From: CAYRUP01 sp964489265
Lineage (GTDB): Bacteria > Pseudomonadota > Gammaproteobacteria > DSM-16500
Direction: 5' to 3'
Length of the DNA: 64,000 bases
NCBI GenBank assembly: GCA_964489265.1
Contig: CAZAXX010000001.1
Span: 1 to 64,000 of the forward strand
In this document: positions 9,897 through 19,326 of the stretch, piece after piece
Layout: each line of letters begins with the position of its first letter
Position numbering within the stretch: the stretch's first letter is position 1
Made by a program: the position numbers and the translations under genes
The notes under the pieces: generated by a model
Told to the model about the DNA's origin: nothing
Database searches by the model: none
What the model saw: the letters and a program-made list of their open reading frames with translations, nothing else

Positions 9897-11036
9897 TTAT
9901 GATACTTGCGGACTTAATTCATCAACTAGAGGTGTCTCAGCAGACGCAGACGGACGTGGTTTTTTAGCATGACCAATCTTATCTTTCAGCTTCAAGAAAG
10001 GTAGCTCAAGTTTATAATAAGAAATTGTTACAATCGCTAATAATATTATAGTGACAGTGAGGACTACCCTAAGTTTACTTGGAAGATAAGTCATGCGCGA
10101 CACCATCAAAATGACTGGCCAATGCCAGAGATATAACCCATATGAAACCTTACCTATCCAAGTCAACGGCTTCATTTCAAGCAGCCAACGGAATGGAGGT
10201 AAAGGACACCAGACTGCAGAAGCAATCGTCACAGCTGAAAATAATGCAACAAGACTAAATAATCCTAGGTGGTAGATTTCTCCATGGGTGATGAAATCAG
10301 GCATAGCAATACCTATCAATCCGATCAATGAAATCAACCCAGCCCAAGATAAAATCTTTCGGCTCATGCCCTTTGGTGTATATCCCCAGTGTAATAACCA
10401 CGCAACCAGTGCGCCATATAATAAGTTGTCAAAGCGTAAGTCAGTACGAAAATATATCCAAAGAGCGGAGCCTTCATGCCACAATAAAAATCGTGCGACA
10501 GCAGGTGCGATAATTCCAGCGAATAAAAATAACAACACTATTTTGCGCGGTACGCGAAGCAGAACCAGTAACAAACAAGGCCAAACAATATAAAATTGTT
10601 CTTCGACGGATAACGACCATAAATGCGTATACATTTCTTGATGACGTTCAACAATATGCTGCCAATCTGCGGTTAATGTCCAATTCCATATATAAAGAAC
10701 GATACGCCACACATCAGATAATGCTAATAAAAATTTTGCGAACGGTTGCATGATTAACGTGTAAAGCAAAACACCTATGACTACGGCAAACAGGGCAGGG
10801 AGTAGTCGTAACGCTCGTCTCAAATAAAATTTAGAGATGCTGATTGAGCCATAGCGTCTTTGTTCTTGTAATAGTATTGAGGTGATAAGAAAACCGCTTA
10901 ATACAAAAAATAAATCAACACCGAAATGACCAGTTTGTAAGATGCCTAAATGACGAAAAAACACCATGAGAAAAGCTATCCCACGTATACCATCTAAAGC
11001 GAGAATACGACTCACTGAAAAATTATTTAACTCCAT
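9897..11036 (-). CDS. acyltransferase 3 family membrane O-acyltransferase (OafA-like)
   Basis: The start ILALDGIRGIAFLMVFFRHLG, followed by FGVDLFFVLSGFLIT and YLRRALRLLP, is the acyltransferase 3 signature. About ten membrane helices follow, and the length of 379 residues is typical. Members O-acetylate cell-surface polysaccharides. The ATG at 11036 has GGGAAG about eight bases upstream; the ATG at 11057 has no visible ribosome site. It is convergent with the membrane protein on its left and probably decorates the glycan made in this locus. Confidence 0.9.
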   Translation of the reverse strand: MELNNFSVSRILALDGIRGIAFLMVFFRHLGILQTGHFGVDLFFVLSGFLITSILLQEQRRYGSISISKFYLRRALRLLPALFAVVIGVLLYTLIMQPFAKFLLALSDVWRIVLYIWNWTLTADWQHIVERHQEMYTHLWSLSVEEQFYIVWPCLLLVLLRVPRKIVLLFLFAGIIAPAVARFLLWHEGSALWIYFRTDLRFDNLLYGALVAWLLHWGYTPKGMSRKILSWAGLISLIGLIGIAMPDFITHGEIYHLGLFSLVALFSAVTIASAVWCPLPPFRWLLEMKPLTWIGKVSYGLYLWHWPVILMVSRMTYLPSKLRVVLTVTIILLAIVTISYYKLELPFLKLKDKIGHAKKPRPSASAETPLVDELSPQVS

Positions 11037-11162
11037 TGTGGAACTTCCCTTTCCCATCTAAACGGATCTAAGCGTTAATAGCGTGTATAATAACTTATAC
11101 GAAAAATAAAGCACCCATTTTCAAATTATTATTCTTAGGGCCTGTTGACAATTGGTCGGCTG

Positions 11163-12338
11163 TCATTTACCAATACGATGCCCGTTTCTTCTATTCCCTA
11201 ACGCCAACGACTCTTGCTTAAATAAAGCCCCTAACTCCCAAACAAGAGCATGCATTAGTTTATTTTTACAAGGCTTATCTGGATTATTAAAAGTATCCCA
11301 CAATTCGGTATCACGCGGAATGCAGGATTCAACGTCGACAAGAGATAATCTAATTTCCCCTCTTTTTTGTGTTAAAAGATTTTTCAAACTAACATGGACA
11401 GGTTCTTTAGAAAATAATTGAGTCGGTTTATATCTCTTTAATAACCCATCCAAAGATTGATAGGGAATATCAAGAGCATGTCGTTTTGCTTCTTCTAAAC
11501 TTAAATCTAACTTCTGAAGTACCCGACTTTGATTTTGGACTAATTCCTCATTTTCTATCCTGAGTGTAATTATCTCTCCGACCAATTTATCATTTTGACT
11601 TTTTAACTCAGCCTGATTTGCTTTTGATTCGTCAAGCTCTTGTTGTACGGCATGCGATTCTTCTACTAATAGTTTTAGCGTTTCATTTTCTAACGTTTGT
11701 TGTTGATAGGCAGTATCCAATGCGAAAAATTTATCAACTAATTCTTGATAGTTCTCCAACGCTTCAAACGCAAGTTTTGTTTGCTCAGCAAGAATTCTTT
11801 CTCGTACATCTTCAACGAATTGCGCATTACAGGGCTTTTTAACTTCATATTCACTATCAAGCGACTCTGAATCTTCTGCGGGAGCTTTTTTGATTAAGCT
11901 TTTTAGCGTGTCGGTTTGCAACAATTCTTTTTCTAATTCTTTATTTGTTTTTTTTGCAAGTTTAAGTAGCTTTAACTCGCTCAGCATCATTTCAAAATCG
12001 AAAAGAGTGAACTCAGGTTTCATATGTACCATTTTACAGGTGGTTTTTTTTGAGTGTATAGTATGAAACTCATAAACATCATAGTTCACTACATGTGGTG
12101 TTCCAAAGCCCGGATCAGTTGGGCGAAGCCTTTGTAAGGTCTTCAGTGCAAGTTGTATTCCTTCGCGTTTAGTATCTTCAGCCTCAATTATTAGGCGTTC
12201 TACAGCTAAAATATAATATTTGATAGTTTTTAAAGGTAATTTTTCAAGTTCTTTTGAGCTATCAGGCCCCTCTGGTGTTACCATGAGCTCCACTATTTTT
12301 TTCTTAGCATCTAATAATTGGTCATCACGATTCAGCAT
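11163..12338 (-). CDS. unrecognised protein with a central coiled coil
   Basis: The 391-residue protein has no signal peptide and no recognised domain. Residues 195-300 are Glu-, Leu-, Lys- and Gln-rich with heptad-like spacing and are probably a coiled coil. The C-terminus is basic. It sits alone between an acyltransferase and rfbB and interrupts the sugar genes. Proteins of this kind are common among Legionellales secreted effectors, but nothing here proves secretion. The ATG has a weak AAGGA about 12 bases upstream. Confidence 0.6.
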   Translation of the reverse strand: MLNRDDQLLDAKKKIVELMVTPEGPDSSKELEKLPLKTIKYYILAVERLIIEAEDTKREGIQLALKTLQRLRPTDPGFGTPHVVNYDVYEFHTIHSKKTTCKMVHMKPEFTLFDFEMMLSELKLLKLAKKTNKELEKELLQTDTLKSLIKKAPAEDSESLDSEYEVKKPCNAQFVEDVRERILAEQTKLAFEALENYQELVDKFFALDTAYQQQTLENETLKLLVEESHAVQQELDESKANQAELKSQNDKLVGEIITLRIENEELVQNQSRVLQKLDLSLEEAKRHALDIPYQSLDGLLKRYKPTQLFSKEPVHVSLKNLLTQKRGEIRLSLVDVESCIPRDTELWDTFNNPDKPCKNKLMHALVWELGALFKQESLALGNRRNGHRIGK

Positions 12339-12405
12339 TAGCGAATATCATCCTTAATAATAGTTATTAAATCCTGTGAGGCAGAGCATATCAACCCAGT
12401 CAATA

Positions 12406-12434
12406 TTGACTAACCAGCCTAAGCTAGGATAAAT
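12406..12434 (+). promoter_or_regulatory. possible sigma-70 promoter for rfbB
   Basis: TTGACT at 12406-12411 is followed after 17 bases by ATAAAT at 12429-12434, about 40 bases before the rfbB ATG. The -35 box is good and the -10 box only fair. Confidence 0.35.
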
Positions 12435-12472
12435 TCACACACCTTATACTAAAAATTTAAAGAGAATGAAAC

Positions 12473-13543
12473 ATGAAAGGAATCACCTTAGCTGATGAGT
12501 CAGGCTTATTTTCCCCCAAAAATATTTTAGTCACTGGCGGTGCCGGTTTCATCGGCTGTAATTACATCCGTTACATGTTATCCCACTACGAAAATATCCG
12601 AATTATCAATCTGGACAAACTCACTTACGCCGGCTCAGAAAAAAATTTAGCCGACTTCGCACACGATTCGCGCCACATTTTAGTCAACGGCGATATTTGT
12701 GATCGCACACTCATAGACAATTTATTACGCGAATTTGCGATTGATACCATCGTCAATTTTGCCGCAGAAAGCCACGTTGATCGATCCATCGAAGGCCCAG
12801 AACCTTTTATCCGCACCAATTTAGTCGGCACATTTATCTTATTGGAAGCCGCTAGAATTTATTGGTTAATTGAAAACAAATTAATTAGCAACGAATGCCG
12901 TTTTCATCATGTATCAACCGATGAAGTGTACGGCACGTTAGGTAAAGATGATTTGCCCTTCACTGAGCAATCACCTTATCAACCCAATTCACCGTATTCC
13001 GCATCGAAAGCCGGCTCAGATCATTTAGTCAGAGCCTATTTTCACACGTATAAATTACCCGTGGTCACGACCAATTGCTCGAACAATTATGGTCCCTATC
13101 AACATAATGAAAAATTTATTCCAACGATTCTGAATGCCTGTTTAAAACAAACCAACATTCCAATTTACAATGATGGTAGTAATATCCGCGATTGGCTTTA
13201 TGTGGAAGATCATTGTGATGCGTTGGATCTCGTGGTGAGAAAAGGGCGCTTGGGAGAAACGTATAATATTGGCGGCAATAATGAGTGGAGCAATTTAAAT
13301 ATAGTTAAACATATCACAACGCTGATGGATAACTATTTTCCGGAACATGCGCCACATGCGCGCCTCATTCAATTTGTGCAAGATAGACCCGGACATGATT
13401 GGCGTTATGCAATTGATCCATCTCGCATGCGGAATGAATTGCAGTGGCAACCGAAACATGATTTTGCGGAAGGAATTCAGCAAACAGTGAAATGGTATTT
13501 GATGCAGAAAAAAACTCTCAGTGCCGAACTGGTGCTTGAGTAG
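12473..13543 (+). CDS. rfbB: dTDP-glucose 4,6-dehydratase
   Basis: The 356-residue protein has GGAGFIGCNYIRYML (NAD-binding loop), NLDKLTYAGSEKNL, FAAESHVDRSI and YSASKAGSDHLV with the catalytic Tyr-x3-Lys, all typical of RmlB/RfbB. It makes dTDP-4-keto-6-deoxyglucose. None of rmlA, rmlC or rmlD is adjacent, so the dTDP-sugar end product cannot be told. It stands alone on the plus strand with its own upstream gap. Confidence 0.93.
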   Translation: MKGITLADESGLFSPKNILVTGGAGFIGCNYIRYMLSHYENIRIINLDKLTYAGSEKNLADFAHDSRHILVNGDICDRTLIDNLLREFAIDTIVNFAAESHVDRSIEGPEPFIRTNLVGTFILLEAARIYWLIENKLISNECRFHHVSTDEVYGTLGKDDLPFTEQSPYQPNSPYSASKAGSDHLVRAYFHTYKLPVVTTNCSNNYGPYQHNEKFIPTILNACLKQTNIPIYNDGSNIRDWLYVEDHCDALDLVVRKGRLGETYNIGGNNEWSNLNIVKHITTLMDNYFPEHAPHARLIQFVQDRPGHDWRYAIDPSRMRNELQWQPKHDFAEGIQQTVKWYLMQKKTLSAELVLE

Positions 13544-13558
13544 GCGCACTACCTCACC

Positions 13559-13592
13559 GTCATCCCGCGCTTAAAAAGCGTCGCGGGATGAC
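13559..13592. terminator. palindrome GTCATCCCGCG...CGCGGGATGAC between convergent genes
   Basis: Eleven-bp perfect arms (13559-13569 and 13582-13592) enclose a 12-base centre. It lies between the rfbB end and the end of the next minus-strand gene, where a shared terminator would fit. It belongs to the GTCATCC...GGATGAC palindrome family seen at six other places here. Confidence 0.7.
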
Positions 13593-13594
13593 AG

Positions 13595-14182
13595 TTATAA
13601 ACGCGATCTCAATAGTCTAAACTCCACAGAAATACTTGCGCCTTGCTCTTTCCTGTTTTTTAAGGTGAGAGATCCATTTAAGTCGCGTACTTTTTCTGAA
13701 AACATGCCAATTCCGATTTTTTTGCCACCAAAAACTTTATTCGTTTTCATTTGATAATTTATTTTCGCAAGATCGATAGGCTCGCCTTTTGAATAACCTT
13801 CAAATCCAGTGCCATTGTCTTTTAATTTGATGGTGATCATGTTGTTTTCTTTTTTTATAACAACTTTTAATTTTAAAAATTCATTCAGCTTTAATCCATT
13901 ACTCACATATGCGTCATAAGCATTTTTTACAATTTCACAAAGATTAGCCATGTCCACCATTTTGTTTGGTATGCCCAATTTCATGTGTTCAGATTGCAAA
14001 AACAAATAGATTTTCTCGGTAATTATTAAGAAATTAAACTCATCTTTGCGGTCTAAAGTGAATTCTTTTGGTTCCAGAGATAGCACAGGTATTTGTATAA
14101 GCAATTCATTTCTGTAATGACCAGCTATTTGCGGTTGCTGTAATCTTCCTGCTCCTAATTTTGGGATTGAATTAGCAAACAT
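13595..14182 (-). CDS. stand-alone GHKL (histidine-kinase-type) ATPase domain protein
   Basis: The 195-residue protein has the Bergerat-fold boxes in order: an N box (E83 to N87 in EIVKNAYDA), G1 (D122-N-G in KDNGTGF) and G2 (GGKKIGIGMFSEKV, residues 152-165), with EQGASISVEF as the closing strand. There is no phospho-accepting His domain and no sensor or membrane segment, so it is not a complete histidine kinase. It could be an anti-sigma-type kinase, an ATP sensor or a secreted protein. It lies 31 bases downstream of another unrecognised gene on the same strand, perhaps as an operon. Confidence 0.7.
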   Translation of the reverse strand: MFANSIPKLGAGRLQQPQIAGHYRNELLIQIPVLSLEPKEFTLDRKDEFNFLIITEKIYLFLQSEHMKLGIPNKMVDMANLCEIVKNAYDAYVSNGLKLNEFLKLKVVIKKENNMITIKLKDNGTGFEGYSKGEPIDLAKINYQMKTNKVFGGKKIGIGMFSEKVRDLNGSLTLKNRKEQGASISVEFRLLRSRL

Positions 14183-14213
14183 AGTGATTTTCTCTTATCT
14201 CATGACGCACAAA

Positions 14214-15419
14214 TTATCTTCCAGAAGAGCGAGGCTGGGGTACTGATGCAGGAGTCGGATCAAAAGCAAGATAGTCTCCTACCACCTCAACCAATGTGTT
14301 GGGGAATCGAGTTCCTAACGCTGCTTTTGTTTGGGAAACATACGCGGGTATTTCAGCCCGTTCAGCATCCGTCCATTCGTGATATCTGCGAAAACCGGCT
14401 TCGTAATCAAACTTTTTGCCATCGGCCAAGTCTTTAGCGCAACGTGCTGCATCGATTGGATTATGAAAATAGATCGTATTACCACTTTCCCCAATATCTT
14501 TATAAAATATCCCTTTCAGCATTACCTGTTCTGGATCTTTTGCGTCTAAAATAAAAATAACTCGAGTTTTGACAGTCGTGTCATAAGAAATAAATTTTGG
14601 ATTTAGAATACCTTCGACCAATGTTCCATCGTCTTTCACTTCATCTATTCTGCATGCAATCCACTCGGAAGGAATCAGCGCTTTACAGCTATAACCATAA
14701 CGAGAAATACCTTCGCCTACTTTTTTCCCGGGCACTGTCGCAACGCGGCTAATTTTGTCTATTTCTGCTATTGTTTTTTGACCCTTGCTGTAAATAGAAC
14801 CGACAAGCGACAATGTTACCGCAAAAAATCCAATACCCGCAGCGATAGGTGTTGCGATAGTTCCACCTACTGTTTTTGCCGTCGCAATAGCGCGTCCTTC
14901 GTAGTGAAATCTTTCTGACTGAGCATACATTTCTTTATATTTTTCTTCTGGCAGAACGACTTTATAAATGCTGATATCAGCAGCATGTTGTAAATATTTT
15001 TTATTTTGCTGACATGTTTCAATCCATTTTTCTAGAGTACAAATCAGTCTGGCATCAAGCGCTTTTAATTTTGTTTTAGCAAAAGTAAATATGCCTTCAA
15101 GCGCTTTAAAATAAGTTAACAAATGCTGATTATTATATTGGGGAATGAAGCTATCTTCTTTCTGTTCTTCAGAGTTGTTTTCAACAATGGCACGTTGGCA
15201 ATTCTCAGTAATACGATCAAACGTTTCCAGCAATGTTCGCACGCATTGTTTTTGGGAAGCGTTAGCCGGCAATTGATTCAGTAGGAGGCCGGACTGCACA
15301 TCCCCTCGATTCAATTGAATGTAATTTTCTAAGGTGGGCACTACTATGTTGAAAATATTCATTAGCATGCTTAACTGATATTGCACGCTTAAATAATTAC
15401 ATTCTCGTGTTGCTGCCAT
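14214..15419 (-). CDS. unrecognised protein with a central hydrophobic hairpin
   Basis: The 401-residue protein has a helical N-terminal half and a hydrophobic Gly- and Ala-rich stretch at about 190-215 (TIATPIAAGIGFFAVTLSLV), able to form one or two membrane helices, then a soluble part. The ORF opens at an ATG at 15434, but the ATG at 15419 has GAGGA eight bases upstream, so I start there. No family recognised. It is probably co-transcribed with the GHKL protein downstream. One internal hydrophobic hairpin without a signal peptide would fit a host-membrane effector, but this is speculation. Confidence 0.6.
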   Translation of the reverse strand: MAATRECNYLSVQYQLSMLMNIFNIVVPTLENYIQLNRGDVQSGLLLNQLPANASQKQCVRTLLETFDRITENCQRAIVENNSEEQKEDSFIPQYNNQHLLTYFKALEGIFTFAKTKLKALDARLICTLEKWIETCQQNKKYLQHAADISIYKVVLPEEKYKEMYAQSERFHYEGRAIATAKTVGGTIATPIAAGIGFFAVTLSLVGSIYSKGQKTIAEIDKISRVATVPGKKVGEGISRYGYSCKALIPSEWIACRIDEVKDDGTLVEGILNPKFISYDTTVKTRVIFILDAKDPEQVMLKGIFYKDIGESGNTIYFHNPIDAARCAKDLADGKKFDYEAGFRRYHEWTDAERAEIPAYVSQTKAALGTRFPNTLVEVVGDYLAFDPTPASVPQPRSSGR

Positions 15420-15585
15420 GAAGCTTATCCTCATTTTATAGTCCCAATAGTATACTCAGCTAGGCTTAACAAACTCTTAGTGTGTGCAAAACCCCTTTAA
15501 ATTCATGGCGTTTAACATACATATAGCCAAGAAAGCAGATTGGATGTTATATTTCGCGTAATATTTTTATCTTGAATCAAAACCT

Positions 15586-16989
15586 ATGCTACCTCGCGGA
15601 TTATTAAAAGAATATTCACAATTCCTCGCTATTTTATTGCGTGGGATGGATATTTTGGCGGTCGTTATTGCAGGCTTCGGTGCTTATTATTATAAATTCG
15701 GCACATTAGAAATTTCTTCTGATTATTCAGTGGCGTTAATCACCGCAGCCCTTCTCACTTTATTTGTGTTTTCTTTTTTTCGGATTTATGACTCGATCCG
15801 GGCGCTGGGGTTTTGGCAGCATTTGGGTGGTTTGTTGCAAGCCGTTTTTACGGTATTGATTTTATTAGCAGGCTTGGCATTTTTAACGAAGACGGGTGAA
15901 GCTTACTCACGTACCTGGTTTTTATTGTTGGGTGGCTTTTCATTTGGATTATTGCTGTTATTTCGGTGCAGCATGTTAGTGGTGTTGCGTCTCATGCGTT
16001 CACGCGGATGGAATGAGCGTCGCGTCATTATTATTGGTGCGGGTGAATTGGGTGAAAAATTACTTGAAACTGTGCAACAAAAAATGTGGACCGGCTTTCA
16101 CGTGGTTGCGCTATTTGATGATCAAGCGAATGTTGTTTCCAAAACAACACATGGCGTGCCAATTATTAAAACACCCGATAATATCAGCGCGTATCTTGCT
16201 AACGCAGAGCAGGGTATCGATGAGGTTTGGCTTGCGCTGCCACTGCATGCAGAACAACGTGTGAAAGAAATTTTGCATGAGTTACGCAACGATATGGTGA
16301 CTACCCGTTTTGTGCTCGATATTTTTGGGATGGATTTATTGAATCATTCCTTGACGAATCTCGCTGGATTTCCTGTGTTAAACATTCAATCCACACCGAT
16401 GGTGGGAATGAATCGCATGAAAAAAGCAATTGAAGATCGCATTTTGGCGGGATTAATTTTGTTGTGCATCAGCCCGTTGCTGTTAGTCATTAGTATTGCC
16501 GTCAAATTAAGTTCAAAAGGCCCCGTGTTTTATCGACAAAAGCGCGTAGGCTGGAACGGCAAAGAATTTGAAATGTTAAAATTCCGTTCCATGCCAGTCA
16601 ATGCGGAAGAAAACTCAGGGCCCGTTTGGGCGAAACAAAATGAAAATCGAGCCACGCGGGTTGGAAATTTTTTACGTAAAACGAGTCTTGATGAATTACC
16701 GCAATTCATAAATGTTTTGTATGGCGACATGTCGATTGTTGGGCCGCGTCCTGAGCGCCAATTCTTTGTCGAACAATTCAAAAATGAAATTCCACGTTAC
16801 ATGCAAAAACATTTGGTCAAAGCCGGAATCACCGGTTGGGCGCAAGTCAATGGTTGGCGTGGTGATACCAGTTTAGAAAAACGTGTCGAATATGATTTGT
16901 ATTACATTGAAAATTGGTCTTTAGGTTTTGATCTTAAAATTATTTTTCTGACGATCTTTCGAGGATTCGTAAATAAAAATGCCTACTAA
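15586..16989 (+). CDS. undecaprenyl-phosphate sugar-1-phosphate transferase (WcaJ/WbaP-like)
   Basis: The 467-residue protein has four or five N-terminal membrane helices, a Rossmann-like CoA_binding_3 domain (IIIGAGELGEKLLETV, about 146-161) and the bacterial sugar transferase domain. That domain starts with EDRILAGLILL and contains KRVGWNGKEFEMLKFRSM and SLDELPQFINVLYGDMSIVG. It moves a sugar 1-phosphate, often glucose, from a UDP-sugar to undecaprenyl phosphate, which primes glycan assembly. It overlaps galE by 11 bp, suggesting UDP-glucose or UDP-galactose as donor. Confidence 0.92.
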   Translation: MLPRGLLKEYSQFLAILLRGMDILAVVIAGFGAYYYKFGTLEISSDYSVALITAALLTLFVFSFFRIYDSIRALGFWQHLGGLLQAVFTVLILLAGLAFLTKTGEAYSRTWFLLLGGFSFGLLLLFRCSMLVVLRLMRSRGWNERRVIIIGAGELGEKLLETVQQKMWTGFHVVALFDDQANVVSKTTHGVPIIKTPDNISAYLANAEQGIDEVWLALPLHAEQRVKEILHELRNDMVTTRFVLDIFGMDLLNHSLTNLAGFPVLNIQSTPMVGMNRMKKAIEDRILAGLILLCISPLLLVISIAVKLSSKGPVFYRQKRVGWNGKEFEMLKFRSMPVNAEENSGPVWAKQNENRATRVGNFLRKTSLDELPQFINVLYGDMSIVGPRPERQFFVEQFKNEIPRYMQKHLVKAGITGWAQVNGWRGDTSLEKRVEYDLYYIENWSLGFDLKIIFLTIFRGFVNKNAY

Positions 16990-17944
16990 AACGATTTTAG
17001 TTGTTGGGGGTGCGGGTTTTATTGGCTCCCACATGACGGATTTTTTATATCAAGCGGGTTATACGCCGATTGTGTTAGATGATTTATCAACTGGCCATCG
17101 GCATGCGGTATTAAATAGTGAGTTGATTGAAGGCAGTATTGCAGATACCAACTTACTCGAACAAATTTTTAAAGACAGATCAGTTGCTGCGGTCATGCAT
17201 TTTGCTTCTTTTATTCAGGTTGGCGAATCTGTACATCAGCCAATGAAATATTATCAAAACAATGTAGCAAATACGCTTAATTTGTTAGACGCGATGCTGA
17301 AGCACGATGTAAAAAAATTTATTTTCTCATCAACTGCCGCAGTTTATGGTGAGCCGAATTACACGCCGATTGATGAACATCATCCCATTGCACCGATTAA
17401 TCCATATGGTCGTTCGAAAGTCATGGTTGAACAAGTGTTGCATGATTTAGCGGGAGCGCAGGGTTTGCAGTATGCAGCGCTTCGTTATTTCAATGCAGCG
17501 GGTGCTGATCCAGCTGGAAAGCTGAAAGAATGTCATGAACCTGAAACGCATTTAATTCCATTGGTGTTGCAAGTGGCGCGTGGTGATCGAGAAGCGATTA
17601 CCATTCATGGACGAGATTATTTAACACCGGATGGCACCTGTGTGCGTGATTACATTCATGTCACGGATTTATGCGATGCGCATCTTAAATCATTACATGC
17701 ATTAGAAGCTGGCAAACAGCGCTGTGTTTATAATTTAGGAACAGGGCAGGGTTATTCGGTGCAGGAAGTAGTGGATGTGGCGCGTGATGTGACGCAGCGA
17801 AAAATTCCTGTAATTTATGGCGCACGGCGTTCCGGTGATCCGGCAGTGTTAGTGGCTGATGCGAAGCTTGCGATGCGAGAATTAAAGTGGACGCCGCGTT
17901 ATTCGGATTTGCGGACGATTATTCAGCATGCGTGGGGTGCATGA
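16979..17944 (+). CDS. galE: UDP-glucose 4-epimerase
   Basis: The 321-residue extended SDR has VVGGAGFIGSHMTDFL, FSSTAAVYGEP, NPYGRSK (Tyr-x3-Lys) and LRYFNAAGADP, all GalE signatures. It interconverts UDP-glucose and UDP-galactose. The start lies within the end of the sugar transferase gene, with GAGGA 13 bases before the ATG. The gene ends just before a perfect GC-rich inverted repeat. Confidence 0.93.
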   Translation: MPTKTILVVGGAGFIGSHMTDFLYQAGYTPIVLDDLSTGHRHAVLNSELIEGSIADTNLLEQIFKDRSVAAVMHFASFIQVGESVHQPMKYYQNNVANTLNLLDAMLKHDVKKFIFSSTAAVYGEPNYTPIDEHHPIAPINPYGRSKVMVEQVLHDLAGAQGLQYAALRYFNAAGADPAGKLKECHEPETHLIPLVLQVARGDREAITIHGRDYLTPDGTCVRDYIHVTDLCDAHLKSLHALEAGKQRCVYNLGTGQGYSVQEVVDVARDVTQRKIPVIYGARRSGDPAVLVADAKLAMRELKWTPRYSDLRTIIQHAWGA

Positions 17945-17950
17945 TTTTTC

Positions 17951-18051
17951 GTGCCCGTGCCCGCGTGCGTGCCCGTGCCCGTTTTTTCTACGACAAACTG
18001 ATTAAATATCCAAGAAAAAACGGGCACGGGCACGCACGCGGGCACGGGCAC
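17951..18051. repeat. GC-rich perfect 39-bp inverted repeat
   Basis: The arms at 17951-17989 and 18013-18051 are exact reverse complements, with a 23-base loop. They are built from GTGCCC and GCGTGC units that end in a T-run next to the loop. It lies between convergent galE and the GT4 gene and is far more GC-rich than the genes around it. A related, partly degraded copy is at 45994-46113. Confidence 0.85.
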
Positions 18052-18061
18052 AAAAAATCTG

Positions 18062-19204
18062 TTAAATCACCGCTTCAATCATCGCCTTCACTTCCCGCGT
18101 CGCTTTATCCCAATTCAATCGCGTCTCATATTCATTAAACGCCGACAACGCCAATTCCTCATAACGCGCATAATCCCGCATCAATTCCATAATATACTGA
18201 CAATACACTTCAGGCGCTGCATCTAAACTAAACGTCATTCCATTCACATTATTTTTTACGACAGTCGAAATACCACCGACATAAGAAGTCAAACAAGGCA
18301 AACCAAACGCATTTGCTTCGCAAAATACAATGCCATACGCTTCAGCACGCGACGGCACAAACAAAAAATGTGATTCGCGCAACAGCCGCGAAATTTTCTC
18401 AATACCTTCCGGCGTACGTTTGGAAATAAAACCATGACAATGGATGTAGGAAGGGACTTCAATTTCTTTAGGTGGCATACAGCCAACAAAATGTAATTCA
18501 ACCGGTTGTCCCGCCTGATGCAATGCTTTTGCTACTTTAAATACAATATCGCCGCCTTTACGATGCCAATGTTTCCCAAGAAATAATAATTTGACAGTGT
18601 CACGCGAGCGCGTTTTTAACATCGCACGAATATCGTCGAGCGTATGTTTGGATTGCAGATTCGCACCGAAGGGAACAACTTTGACTTTGTCACTTGCGAC
18701 ACCATAAATTTCCAACGCTGTGCGGGCTGCCCAGTCAGAAGAAAAAATAGCGAGCTCACAACGCGCTAAACATTCACGCGTGATGATATTACCTTGTTCA
18801 ATCGAGCTTGCAGAATGATTGGAAAATCCGGGATAAAAACTCAAAAGACTCGCATACAAAGCATCCGTCCATAACACGATGGGCTGCTTACAATCCAAAT
18901 AACAAATGGGATTCAACTGCGGGGCAATGATGGCATCCACTTGCATTTTTGCTAATTGTTCGCTGACTTGTTTGGAATAGTGTTTTGCTGCAATCGTGTT
19001 AAAGCGCGGGCTTTCGCGTTGACCACAGGTCACTTTTTTCCAGACCTGTTTGGCTTTAAAAAACGGCGGTAATTGACGTGATAAATTCCCAATACGCTCA
19101 AGCGACACACCCTGCTGCTCGATGGCATTTGACATATAAAACGGGGTGCCAGACCAGTTAATGACATCACGGGCATCAAAAGTGGTGGCGTAGGCAAGCT
19201 TCAT
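18062..19204 (-). CDS. family 4 (group 1) glycosyltransferase
   Basis: The 380-residue GT-B protein has VKLLFLGKHWHRKGGDIVF in the nucleotide-binding half. ESHFLFVPSRAEAYGIVFCEANAFGLP is represented by the E-x7-E motif (EAYGIVFCE), the GT4 hallmark. It transfers a sugar from a nucleotide donor to a growing glycan. GAGGA lies seven bases before the ATG. It is the only minus-strand gene between galE and galU. Confidence 0.9.
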   Translation of the reverse strand: MKLAYATTFDARDVINWSGTPFYMSNAIEQQGVSLERIGNLSRQLPPFFKAKQVWKKVTCGQRESPRFNTIAAKHYSKQVSEQLAKMQVDAIIAPQLNPICYLDCKQPIVLWTDALYASLLSFYPGFSNHSASSIEQGNIITRECLARCELAIFSSDWAARTALEIYGVASDKVKVVPFGANLQSKHTLDDIRAMLKTRSRDTVKLLFLGKHWHRKGGDIVFKVAKALHQAGQPVELHFVGCMPPKEIEVPSYIHCHGFISKRTPEGIEKISRLLRESHFLFVPSRAEAYGIVFCEANAFGLPCLTSYVGGISTVVKNNVNGMTFSLDAAPEVYCQYIMELMRDYARYEELALSAFNEYETRLNWDKATREVKAMIEAVI

Positions 19205-19326
19205 GGAACATCCTCTTCGAAAAAACTGGTTATAGCAGGTTGTAGCTAGGTGAACAAGGGTATTCTCTTAACGCCAATTATGATAACATCCGCCATTTAA
19301 AATTCGGCGGTTTAGGGCAAAAACGA

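Noticed and set aside
10288..10593. 101-codon plus-strand ORF opposite the acyltransferase
   Set aside because: Lies fully inside a conserved membrane enzyme gene on the other strand.
11130..11162. Insertion-sequence end near GGGCCTGTTGACAATTGG
   Set aside because: It resembles some IS ends, but no matching second end or transposase was found.
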